Positions 1 through 6,434 of a stretch of 64,000 nucleotides of DNA are shown here, piece after piece. The position numbers and the translations under genes were made by a program. The DNA comes from JACVRW01 sp963812415 (GTDB lineage Bacteria > Actinomycetota > Thermoleophilia > Solirubrobacterales > Thermoleophilaceae). Location of the stretch: NCBI GenBank assembly GCA_963812415.1, contig CAWEVH010000010.1:31132-95131 (forward strand), read 5' to 3'. Below the pieces are notes generated by a model. The model searched no databases. It saw only the letters and a program-made list of their open reading frames with translations, and had not been told where the DNA came from. Each line of letters begins with the position of its first letter. Within the stretch, counting starts at the first letter, position 1.

Positions 1-1
1 G

Positions 2-274
2 ATCCGGCGCGTTCGCCTGCGCCCGATCAGGGTCGCGCCGGGTGGACGCGTGCGCATCGCCTTCCGCCTGAGCGAGCGGGCGAGGGTGACCGTCCGGGTG
101 TTCCGGCGCGGGCGGCTCGCGCGGCGCGTGCGGGTGCTGCGCCGCCCCGGCGCGCGCCGGGTGTTGTTCCGCGCCCCGGCGCGGCGCGCGACCTACTCGG
201 TCGAGCTCGTGGCGCGCGACCGCGCGGGCAACCGGTCGTTGCCCGGCGCGATCCAGGCGTTCACCGTGTCGTAG
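2..274 (+). CDS. C-terminal part of a secreted Ig-like domain protein (5' end outside the window)
   Basis: Frame 2 is open from the left edge to a TAG at 272-274, so only the last 90 codons are visible. The sequence is rich in Arg and Val with alternating beta-strand pattern: VAPGGRVRIAFRLSERA near the start and YSVELVARDRAGNRSLP near the end. This pattern is typical of the final Ig-like or fibronectin-like module of large secreted actinobacterial proteins, where the bacterial Ig fold ends in a DRAGN motif. Catalytic or anchoring parts, if any, lie outside the window. Function is not assigned; the fold call is inference from the motif. The stop codon overlaps the promoter of the next gene. 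Confidence 0.6.
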   Translation: MRRVRLRPIRVAPGGRVRIAFRLSERARVTVRVFRRGRLARRVRVLRRPGARRVLFRAPARRATYSVELVARDRAGNRSLPGAIQAFTVS

Positions 275-277
275 GCT
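272..277 (+). promoter_or_regulatory. -10 box TAGGCT of a probable leaderless transcript
   Basis: TAGGCT matches TANNNT and ends 7 nt before the GTG at 285. The same spacing recurs at many starts in this window. It overlaps the stop codon of the upstream gene, so the oxidoreductase has its own promoter. Confidence 0.45.
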
Positions 278-284
278 CGGCGGC

Positions 285-1034
285 GTGAACGCGCGCCGCG
301 GCATCTTCGTCGCTCCCTTCGAGGAGCTCTCCGAGCCCGCCCTCGTGGCCGAGCTGGCTGCCCGCGCCGAGGCGCGGGGCTGGGACGGCTTCTTCGTCTG
401 GGACCACGTCGAGTACAGCGCCCCGGTCCGTGCGCTCGCCGACCCGTGGGTGACTCTGGCCGCGGTGGCCGCCCGCACCGAGCGCGTGACGATCGGCCCG
501 CTCGTCACGCCGCTGGCGCGACGCCGGCCGCACCAACTGGCCCGCGAGACGGTCACCCTCGACCGGCTCAGCCGCGGCAGGCTCGTGTTCGGCGTCGGCC
601 TCGGCAGCGACCGGACCGGCGAGTTCGACCCGGACCGCTTCGGCGAGGAGGGCGACGCCCGCGCCCGGGCGCGCCTGCTGGACGACGGTCTCGAGCAACT
701 GCGCGTCTACTGGGACGGTGAGTTCGAGCCACGCCCGCTGCAGCGGCCGCGCATCCCCGTGTGGGTGGCCGCCCGCTGGCCCAACCGGCGTCCGCTGCGC
801 CGCGCCGCCCGCTGGGACGGGCTCTTCCCCATCGACCTCCCTGGCCCGGACGCGCTCGCGGAGCTCGCCGCCGAGGTCGGCCGGCTGCGCGGCGGGACCG
901 ACGGCTTCGAGCTCGTGGTCACGAACCCGGCGGACGTCGACCCCGAGCCCTGGGCCGAGGCCGGCGCCAGCTGGTGCCTCACCGGGTTCGGCGCTCAGCC
1001 CACGCGCGCCGAGGTCGAAGCCGCGATCGGGTAG
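285..1034 (+). CDS. LLM-class flavin-dependent oxidoreductase (luciferase-like)
   Basis: 249 aa cytosolic protein of the bacterial luciferase-like family, expected to use F420 or FMN. Visible family features are GIFVAPFEEL at the N-terminus, GFFVWDHV (first barrel strands), WVTLAAVAARTERVTIGPLVTPL, and the RPHQLARETVTLDRLSRGR helix, followed by GVGLGSD. The C-terminal half is shorter than in the 300+ aa members. The GTG start is supported by the -10 box 7 nt upstream, and there is no Shine-Dalgarno. The stop is immediately followed by the GTG of the next gene, so the three genes up to 3682 are probably one transcript. The substrate cannot be told from sequence. Confidence 0.85.
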   Translation: MNARRGIFVAPFEELSEPALVAELAARAEARGWDGFFVWDHVEYSAPVRALADPWVTLAAVAARTERVTIGPLVTPLARRRPHQLARETVTLDRLSRGRLVFGVGLGSDRTGEFDPDRFGEEGDARARARLLDDGLEQLRVYWDGEFEPRPLQRPRIPVWVAARWPNRRPLRRAARWDGLFPIDLPGPDALAELAAEVGRLRGGTDGFELVVTNPADVDPEPWAEAGASWCLTGFGAQPTRAEVEAAIG

Positions 1035-2420
1035 GTGGACACCGCCTTCGACACCGACGTGGCGATCGTCGGCGCGGGGGTGGTCGGCTGCGCGATCGCC
1101 CGGGAGCTGTCGCGCTATGACCTGAGGGTGACGCTCCTCGAGGCGGGGCCGGACGTGGGCGCCGGCACGAGCAAGGCCAACACGGCGCTGCTCCACACCG
1201 GCTTCGACGCCAAGCCGGGCACGCTCGAGTCGCGCCTGGTCGCCCGCGGCTACGAGCTGCTCTCCGACTACGCGCCGCGCGTGGGGATCCCCGTCGAGCG
1301 CACGGGCGCGCTGCTGGTGGCCTGGGACGACGAGCAGCTCGAACGGTTCCCCGCGATCGTGGCGGCTGCGCGGGAGAACGGTGACGCGACCGTGCGCGAG
1401 CTCGCCGTCGACGAGCTCTACCGGCGCGAGCCCGCGCTCGGCCCGGGCGCGCGCGGGGCGCTCGAGGTGCCCGACGAGGGGATCATCTGCCCCTTCACCA
1501 CCCCGCTCGCCTTCGCCACCGAGGCGGTGCTGCGCGGCTGCGAGCTGCGGCGCTCGTGCCCCGTCGGCGCGATCGAGCGGCGAGCGGGGGGCGGCTTCAC
1601 GCTGTCCCTGCCGGGCGGGTCGCTCAGCGCTCGCCGGCTGGTCAACGCCGCCGGCCTGCGCTCGGACGAGATCGACCGGATGCTCGGCCACGAGCGCTTC
1701 ACCGTCACGCCCCGGCGCGGCGAGCTGATCGTGTTCGACAAGCTCTCGCGACCGCTCGCCCGTCACATCGTGCTCGCCGTGCCGACCAAGGTCACGAAGG
1801 GGGTGCTGATCGCGCCGACGGTGTTCGGCAACGTGATGCTCGGGCCGACCGCCGAGGACGTCGAGCGCAAGGACGACACGAGCTCGACCGCCGACGGCCT
1901 CGCCTACCTGCGCCGCGAGGGCGCCCGCATCATGCCGGCGCTGCTGGATCACGAGGTCACCGCGGTCTACGTGGGCCTGCGCGCGGCCACCGAGCACGTG
2001 GACTACCAGGTGTCGATCCACGCCGACGAGGGCTACGCGTGCGTCGGCGGGATCCGCTCGACCGGCCTGTCCGCCTCGATGGCGATCGCGGAGCACGTGC
2101 GCGAGCAGCTCGGCGAGGCGGGCCTGCTGCTCGAGCCGAGCGGGCGCCCGGACCCGGAGCTGCGCATGCCGAACATCGGCGAGGCGTTCCCGCGGCCGCA
2201 CGCCCAGGCGGAGCTGATCGCGCGCGACCCCGACTACGGACGGATCGTGTGCTTCTGCGAGCGCGTCACGCGCGGGGAGCTGCGCGACGCCTTTGAGTCG
2301 CCCGTGCCGCCCGTCGACCTCGACGGCCTGCGCCGCCGCACGCGCGCCCACATGGGTCGCTGCCAGGGGTTCTTCTGCGGCGCGGAGCTGGCCGCGGCGC
2401 TCGAGGAGCGGGCGCCGTGA
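1035..2420 (+). CDS. GlpA-like FAD-dependent oxidoreductase with C-terminal BFD-type [2Fe-2S] domain
   Basis: 461 aa. An N-terminal Rossmann dinucleotide-binding motif (VAIVGAGVVGCAIARELS, residues about 8-25) begins a DAO-fold flavoenzyme like anaerobic glycerol-3-phosphate dehydrogenase subunit A or L-2-hydroxyglutarate oxidase. The substrate-domain segment GTSKANTALLHTGFDAKPGT is typical of that group. The last 60 residues carry a BFD-like cluster site: Cys pair in IVCFCERVT and the distal pair in GRCQGFFCG. The start GTG abuts the previous stop and the end overlaps the next gene by 4 nt, which implies translational coupling with the second flavoprotein. Together they resemble the GlpA/GlpB pair or the two FAD subunits of amino-acid-type dehydrogenases. 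A glycerol-type kinase lies 20 kb away, so no pathway is asserted. Confidence 0.82.
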   Translation: MDTAFDTDVAIVGAGVVGCAIARELSRYDLRVTLLEAGPDVGAGTSKANTALLHTGFDAKPGTLESRLVARGYELLSDYAPRVGIPVERTGALLVAWDDEQLERFPAIVAAARENGDATVRELAVDELYRREPALGPGARGALEVPDEGIICPFTTPLAFATEAVLRGCELRRSCPVGAIERRAGGGFTLSLPGGSLSARRLVNAAGLRSDEIDRMLGHERFTVTPRRGELIVFDKLSRPLARHIVLAVPTKVTKGVLIAPTVFGNVMLGPTAEDVERKDDTSSTADGLAYLRREGARIMPALLDHEVTAVYVGLRAATEHVDYQVSIHADEGYACVGGIRSTGLSASMAIAEHVREQLGEAGLLLEPSGRPDPELRMPNIGEAFPRPHAQAELIARDPDYGRIVCFCERVTRGELRDAFESPVPPVDLDGLRRRTRAHMGRCQGFFCGAELAAALEERAP

Positions 2421-3682
2421 GGGCCGGGCAGGTGGCGGTGGTGGGCGGCGGTCCGGCGGGGCTCAGCGCCGCGATCGAGCTGCGCCGCCGCGGTGTGCCG
2501 GGCGTGGTCGTGCTCGACCGCGAGGCGGAGACGGGCGGCATCCCGAGGCACGCGCGGCATCAGGGATTCGGGCTCCGCGACCAGCGCCGCGCGCTGTCCG
2601 GACCGCGCTACGCGCAGCGCCTGACGCGCCTGGCGAGGGAGGCCGGCGCCGAGCTCCGCACCGAGACGATGGTCACCGGCTGGTCGGCCGACGGGCCCTT
2701 GGAGCTCACCTCGCCACGCGGGCGCGAGATGCTCGAGCCGGCCGCCGTCCTGCTGGCGACCGGATGCAGGGAGCGGCCGCGCTCGGCGCGGCTCGTGCCG
2801 GGCTCGCGGCCGGCGGGCGTCCTCACGACCGGGATGCTGCAGCAGCTCGTCTACCTGCACGGCGGGCGGGCGGGCACGCGCGCGCTGATCGTGGGCGCCG
2901 AGCACGTGAGCTTCTCGGCTCTGCTCACGCTCGCGCACGGCGGGGCGCGAGCGATCGGCATGGTCACCGAGCTGCCGCGCCACCAGTCGCTGCCGGCGTT
3001 CCGCACCGGGGCGGCGCTGCGCTTCCGCGCGCCGCTGTGGACGCGCACGGCCGTGGCCGCGATCCACGGCCGCGGGCGCGTGGAGGAGGTCGAGCTGCTC
3101 GACCTCGACAGCGGCCGGACGCGCGCGCTCGCCTGCGACACCGTGGTGTTCACGGCCGACTGGATCCCCGACCACGAGCTGGCCGTGATGGCCGGCCTCG
3201 AGCTCGACCCGGTCACCCGCGGGCCGGCGGTCGACGCCGCGCTGCGCACCTCGCGGGCCGGCGTGTTCGCGGCGGGGAACGTGCTGCACGGAGCCGAGAC
3301 CGCCGACGTGGCCGCGCTCAGCGGCCGGCACGCGGGCGCCGCCGTCGCCGGCTTCCTGCGCCATGGCGGCGGGCGCGGCGGCCGCCGCGCGACGGACTGG
3401 CCCGCCGCGCGGGTGTCGATCCGCTGCGAGCAGCCGCTGGGCTGGATCGCCCCCAACGTCGTGACCATCGGCGCGGGCGCCCCGCCGCGCGGCCGGTTCA
3501 TGCTGCGCGCGAGCGAGCTCCTCAGGCGGGTGACGATCGAGATCGCCCAGGACGGCCGGCCGCTCTGGAGCGGGCGCGTCGGTCGCGTGATGCCGGGCCG
3601 CTCGACACGCCTGCCCTCCGACTGGACCGAGGCGGTGGACCCGGCGGGCGGCGCCGTGGAGGTCCGCGGCGTGGCCGGCTAG
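2417..3682 (+). CDS. NAD(P)/FAD-dependent oxidoreductase, GlpB/HcnB-like partner subunit
   Basis: 421 aa. The N-terminal FAD motif VAVVGGGPAGLSAAIELRRR is followed by GGIPRH, a second nucleotide-binding segment around GTRALIVGAEHVS, and the closing FAD segment TSRAGVFAAGNVLHGAET. This is the pyridine-nucleotide-disulfide oxidoreductase fold without a redox disulfide. The same arrangement is seen in small flavoprotein subunits that partner a DAO-type subunit carrying a BFD domain. Its GTG start overlaps the preceding stop (GTGA), which makes coupled synthesis of a two-subunit complex likely. The electron acceptor and substrate are unknown. Downstream begins a repeat-containing intergenic stretch. 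Confidence 0.78.
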   Translation: MRAGQVAVVGGGPAGLSAAIELRRRGVPGVVVLDREAETGGIPRHARHQGFGLRDQRRALSGPRYAQRLTRLAREAGAELRTETMVTGWSADGPLELTSPRGREMLEPAAVLLATGCRERPRSARLVPGSRPAGVLTTGMLQQLVYLHGGRAGTRALIVGAEHVSFSALLTLAHGGARAIGMVTELPRHQSLPAFRTGAALRFRAPLWTRTAVAAIHGRGRVEEVELLDLDSGRTRALACDTVVFTADWIPDHELAVMAGLELDPVTRGPAVDAALRTSRAGVFAAGNVLHGAETADVAALSGRHAGAAVAGFLRHGGGRGGRRATDWPAARVSIRCEQPLGWIAPNVVTIGAGAPPRGRFMLRASELLRRVTIEIAQDGRPLWSGRVGRVMPGRSTRLPSDWTEAVDPAGGAVEVRGVAG

Positions 3683-3699
3683 GCCGGGCGGGGTCCCCG

Positions 3700-3727
3700 G
3701 GCGTTTTCGGCGGCCGGCCGGCCGGGT
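3700..3727 (+). repeat. Direct repeat, left copy (28 bp), flanking the palindrome
   Basis: GGCGTTTTCGGCGGCC followed by GGCCGGCCGGGT. It recurs at 3805-3832 with 27 of 28 bases identical (one G/C difference). The pair brackets the 43-nt palindrome. It could be a target duplication of an inserted element or part of a larger composite repeat. Confidence 0.8.
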
Positions 3728-3740
3728 CGTTGTCGCCATC

Positions 3741-3783
3741 GGTCGCGTGGTTTTCCATGACAGTCATGAATAACCACGCGACC
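3741..3783 (+). repeat. 43-nt nested palindrome, copy 1
   Basis: Outer arms GGTCGCGTGGTT and AACCACGCGACC (12 bp, 13 bp counting the flanking C and G) enclose an inner perfect palindrome CATGACAGTCATG centred on A3762. The whole unit is close to a single 43-nt inverted repeat and could form a long hairpin or cruciform. A second copy at 26331-26373 differs at one base (T3771 there G). It lies between a stop codon and the next gene, where it could also act as a transcription terminator, but the same unit sits at a gene start in copy 2. Confidence 0.9.
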
Positions 3784-3804
3784 GTTCGCGCTCGGGCTGC
3801 CGGC

Positions 3805-3832
3805 GGCGTTTTCGGCGGCCCGCCGGCCGGGT
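3805..3832 (+). repeat. Direct repeat, right copy (28 bp)
   Basis: Second copy of the 28-bp repeat at 3700-3727. Its last bases run into TACCAG (3832-3837), which lies 7 nt before the ATG of the acidic protein and may serve as its -10 region. Confidence 0.75.
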
Positions 3833-3844
3833 ACCAGAGCGGCG

Positions 3845-4116
3845 ATGGAGCACGACGAGCAGGCAGACGCCATGGAGCGCGAGGCCGATCGGATGGAGCA
3901 CGACTCCGACCGGGTCGGCGAGCACATCGACGAGGCCCGCCGGGACTGGGCCGCCAAGGAGCAGGATCCCTTGGTGCCGGGGGCGCGGCCGGACGAGGAG
4001 GACGAGGAGGACGGCGACGAGGAGGACGGCGACGAGGAGAGAGCGGCGCCCGGGACGAGGACGGCGGCGAGGGGACCGGCACGGGCAACCCCGACGCAGC
4101 CGGCTCCGACGAGTAG
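3845..4116 (+). pseudogene. Small acidic protein, reading frame broken near 4037-4044
   Basis: From ATG 3845 the frame gives a charged helical start (MEHDEQADAMEREADRMEHD), then RVGEHIDEARRDWAAKEQD and a Glu/Asp run. After 4040 that frame turns into Arg/Pro-rich sequence of no coding character. Reading two bases later restores an acidic tail ending GTGTGNPDAAGSDE with a TAG at 4114-4116. The break is at the microrepeat GAGAGAG, where one AG unit too many would explain it. The intact protein would be about 90 aa, cytosolic, hydrophilic and possibly a coiled coil. The function is not recognised. Either a sequence error or a real slippage mutation is possible. The first half is clearly protein-like and the tail is similarly biased. 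Confidence 0.55.
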
Positions 4117-4184
4117 GCGCCCCAGCCGCCTGAACTGCCCAGGCCGCGGACCGCCGCCCCGCGGTCGCAGCTCAGGCCACCGCG

Positions 4185-4190
4185 TACCCT
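4185..4190 (+). promoter_or_regulatory. -10 box TACCCT of a probable leaderless transcript
   Basis: TACCCT, then 7 nt, then GTG 4198. This supports the GTG as the true start. The GGAGG directly before the GTG is too close (1 nt) to act as a normal Shine-Dalgarno. Confidence 0.5.
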
Positions 4191-4197
4191 CGGAGGT

Positions 4198-4773
4198 GTG
4201 AGGGACACCGTCGGAGGACCGATCAAGGCGGGCGCAGCCGCGCTGTTCGCGGTCGGCCTCGTCCTGCTGTTCCTCAATCCGCCCTCGCTCAACGGCGCCG
4301 AGGGGATGGCGCTCCTGATCGGGGGCGGGCTCGCGCTGCTCCTCTTCACCGCCTGGGCGACCGTCGGACTCGCCGGCCGCGACACCATGAGCGAGCAGGA
4401 GTTCGAGCACCTCGTTCGCCGCAGCGAGGAGCTGGCGGCCGAGCCGGACCTGCGGGCCGAGGCCACCGAGTTCGACATCTTGGTTTCCGAGGCGATCGAC
4501 GACCTGCCGCGGGAGTTCCAGCGCCTGCTCGACACCACGCCCGTGGTCGTGTCCCACCGGGGCGTGGAGAACCGCGCCTATGGCCACTACTTCGGGGACA
4601 CCGTCGCGCGCGACAACTATCCCGACCGCATCGTCCTCTACCAGGACACGCTCGAGCGCGACTTCGGGCACAACCCGGACCTCCTTCGCGCCCAGGTCGA
4701 GCGCACCCTCCGCCACGAGCTCGCCCACCACCTCGGCTGGGGCGAGTCGGGGGTGCGCGAGCTCGGGCTGTAG
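4198..4773 (+). CDS. Membrane-anchored zincin-like metallopeptidase family protein
   Basis: 191 aa. Two predicted membrane segments open the protein (AGAAALFAVGLVLLFL, about residues 11-27, and MALLIGGGLALLLFTAWATV, about 36-55). A soluble domain of the minimal zincin family (PF06262-like) follows, with FDILVSEAIDDLPREF, IVLYQDTLERDFG and the active-site motif RHELAHHLGWGE. In that motif HExxH supplies two zinc ligands and the catalytic Glu. Most family members are short soluble proteins, so the N-terminal membrane hairpin is an addition. It is convergent with dinB, separated by 30 bp. The substrate is unknown; the peptidase activity of the family itself is not firmly established. Confidence 0.8.
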   Translation: MRDTVGGPIKAGAAALFAVGLVLLFLNPPSLNGAEGMALLIGGGLALLLFTAWATVGLAGRDTMSEQEFEHLVRRSEELAAEPDLRAEATEFDILVSEAIDDLPREFQRLLDTTPVVVSHRGVENRAYGHYFGDTVARDNYPDRIVLYQDTLERDFGHNPDLLRAQVERTLRHELAHHLGWGESGVRELGL

Positions 4774-4803
4774 GCGCGGCGGGCACCTGTCCTCGCGCCG
4801 TCA

Positions 4804-5994
4804 TCAGTCCGGGAGGACGGGCATCGTGACCCCCGGGTCGCGGTCGAGCAGGACGGCTCGGGTGATCGCTTCCGCGCCGAAGCGCTCGCGCACGTCGTCG
4901 ATCGTGGCGTCGAGCGTGCTCGTGCGGTCGAAGGGAAGCGCGAGCTGGACGGCGTGGTCGTCCTCCAGACCTGTGAGCGAGATGCCGACGAGCGTGATGC
5001 CCTGGCGCTCGATCGTCGGCATCGCCGCGGCGAGCAGGTCGCGCGCGGTGGCGAGGATCGCCTGCGTCCTGGCGGTCGCCTGAGAGAGGGTCTGCGAGCG
5101 GGTGGCCCGCGTGAAGTCCCGAAAGCGAAGCCGCAGCACGACCGTGCGGCACACGCGATGGGCCTCGCGCAGGCGCCGGCCCAATCGGTCGACCAGCGCG
5201 ACCACCGTGGCGTCGAGGTCAGCCGGCGAGCGCGGCCCGCGGCCGAGCGCCCGCTGCGCCCCCATCGAGCGACGCCGGCGGCGGACCCGGACGGCCCGAG
5301 GGTCGCGGTTGTGGGCGAGCGCGTGGATGTGCCGGCCCGAGGCCCGGCCGAGCATCGAGACGAGCGTGGTCTCGGCAAGCCGGGCGACCTGCCCGACGGT
5401 CGTGATGCCTCGCTCGTTCAGCTTGCGGCCGGTGACCGGCCCGACGCCCCAGAGCCGCCGGACCGGCAGCGGATGGAGGAAGGCCAGCTCGACGCCGGGC
5501 GGGACGATCAAGAGGCCGTCGGGCTTGGCCACCCCACTGGCGACCTTGGCCAGGAACTTGGTCCTGGCCACCCCCACGGTGATCGGGAGCCCGACCCGGT
5601 CGCGCACCTCCCGGCGCAGCCGCACCGCGATCTCGCCCGGCCGGCCCGAGATGTGTCCCAGCCCGCGGACGTCGAGGAACGCCTCGTCGATCGACAGGCC
5701 CTCCACCAGCGGGGCGGTGTCCTCGAACACCTCGAACACCGCCTTGCTCGCTTCGGAGTAGGCCGACATCCGCGGCGGGACCACGACGGCGCCGGGGCAG
5801 AGCCGGCGCGCCTGCGCGCCGCCCATCGCGCCGCGCACCCCGTGCGCCCTCGCCTCGTAGCTGGCGGCGAGCACGACACCGCCGCCGACGATGACCGGCT
5901 TGCCGCGCAGCCGCGGATCGTCACGCTGCTCGACCGAGGCGAAGAACGCGTCGAGGTCCGCGTGGAGGATCGTGGCTTCTCTCGACACGAACAC
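4804..5994 (-). CDS. dinB: DNA polymerase IV (Y-family translesion polymerase)
   Basis: 396 aa, usual length for DinB. Catalytic motifs are all visible: ILHADLDAFFASVEQRDDP (first metal-binding Asp), the finger segment VVLAASYEARAHGVRG, SAYSEASKAVFEVFE, and GLSIDEAFLDV with the Asp-Glu pair. The HhH-containing thumb follows at GVGPVTGRKLNERGITTVG, then a little-finger domain ending in LPFDR. It performs error-prone bypass of DNA lesions in the cytosol. No C-terminal clamp-binding peptide is obvious beyond the QLALPF stretch, which resembles the beta-clamp motif. It starts at GTG 5994, 10 nt after the trmO stop, so the two are probably cotranscribed. Confidence 0.95.
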   Translation of the reverse strand: MFVSREATILHADLDAFFASVEQRDDPRLRGKPVIVGGGVVLAASYEARAHGVRGAMGGAQARRLCPGAVVVPPRMSAYSEASKAVFEVFEDTAPLVEGLSIDEAFLDVRGLGHISGRPGEIAVRLRREVRDRVGLPITVGVARTKFLAKVASGVAKPDGLLIVPPGVELAFLHPLPVRRLWGVGPVTGRKLNERGITTVGQVARLAETTLVSMLGRASGRHIHALAHNRDPRAVRVRRRRRSMGAQRALGRGPRSPADLDATVVALVDRLGRRLREAHRVCRTVVLRLRFRDFTRATRSQTLSQATARTQAILATARDLLAAAMPTIERQGITLVGISLTGLEDDHAVQLALPFDRTSTLDATIDDVRERFGAEAITRAVLLDRDPGVTMPVLPD

Positions 5995-6004
5995 ATGTTC
6001 GCAT

Positions 6005-6430
6005 TCAGGGAGGACGTTCCGACGGCGCGAGCACCGGCTTCAGGTCGAGCACGGGCGTCCCGTCGACCGCCTCGAGGTCGCGCACCCGCAGGCGCGGGCC
6101 GTCCAGCGCCAGCACCTCCACCTCGTGCAGCCCGATCGGGTTCGGCCGATCGGCGGAGCGTGTCGCAAAGACGCCGCGAAGGGGGTTGGCGGGATCGTCG
6201 CGCGGGTGCACTCGCAGCAGGTCGCGCCGCGCCCGGTGCAGCCAGGTGAGCACGATCACGCGATCGCCGACCTCGAGTCCGCCGAGGCCGTCGAGCACCG
6301 CCGGATCGATCACGATCCATGCCTCCGGCGCCCCCTCGTGGCCCTGCTTGGGCGCGGCGGCCGGATCGGTCAGCGACGACTCGACCACGCCGATCGGGAT
6401 CAGCTCGGAGCGGCCTTCGGTGCCGGTCAC
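6005..6430 (-). CDS. trmO: tRNA (adenine37-N6)-methyltransferase TrmO/TsaA-like
   Basis: 141 aa, the single beta-barrel SAM-dependent fold of the TsaA/TrmO family. It opens with LIPIGVVESSLTDP. The diagnostic family segment RSADRPNPIGLHEVEVL and the terminal VLDLKPVL are present. The known role of the E. coli homologue is N6-methylation of t6A37 in tRNA-Thr(GGU). The N-terminal domain is present but the C-terminal extension found in E. coli is absent, as in many short homologues. GTG start, 4 nt after the stop of the upstream phosphatase gene, gives an apparent three-gene minus-strand transcript ending with dinB. Confidence 0.88.
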   Translation of the reverse strand: MTGTEGRSELIPIGVVESSLTDPAAAPKQGHEGAPEAWIVIDPAVLDGLGGLEVGDRVIVLTWLHRARRDLLRVHPRDDPANPLRGVFATRSADRPNPIGLHEVEVLALDGPRLRVRDLEAVDGTPVLDLKPVLAPSERPP

Positions 6431-6434
6431 TCGC

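Noticed and set aside
261..2351. Long minus-strand open frame opposite the oxidoreductase genes
   Set aside because: No recognisable domain; the opposite strand carries three overlapping genes with clear flavoprotein motifs.
3741..3783. Simple intrinsic terminator explanation for the palindrome
   Set aside because: There is no T-tract, and the same element occurs at a gene start at 26331, so termination alone does not explain it.
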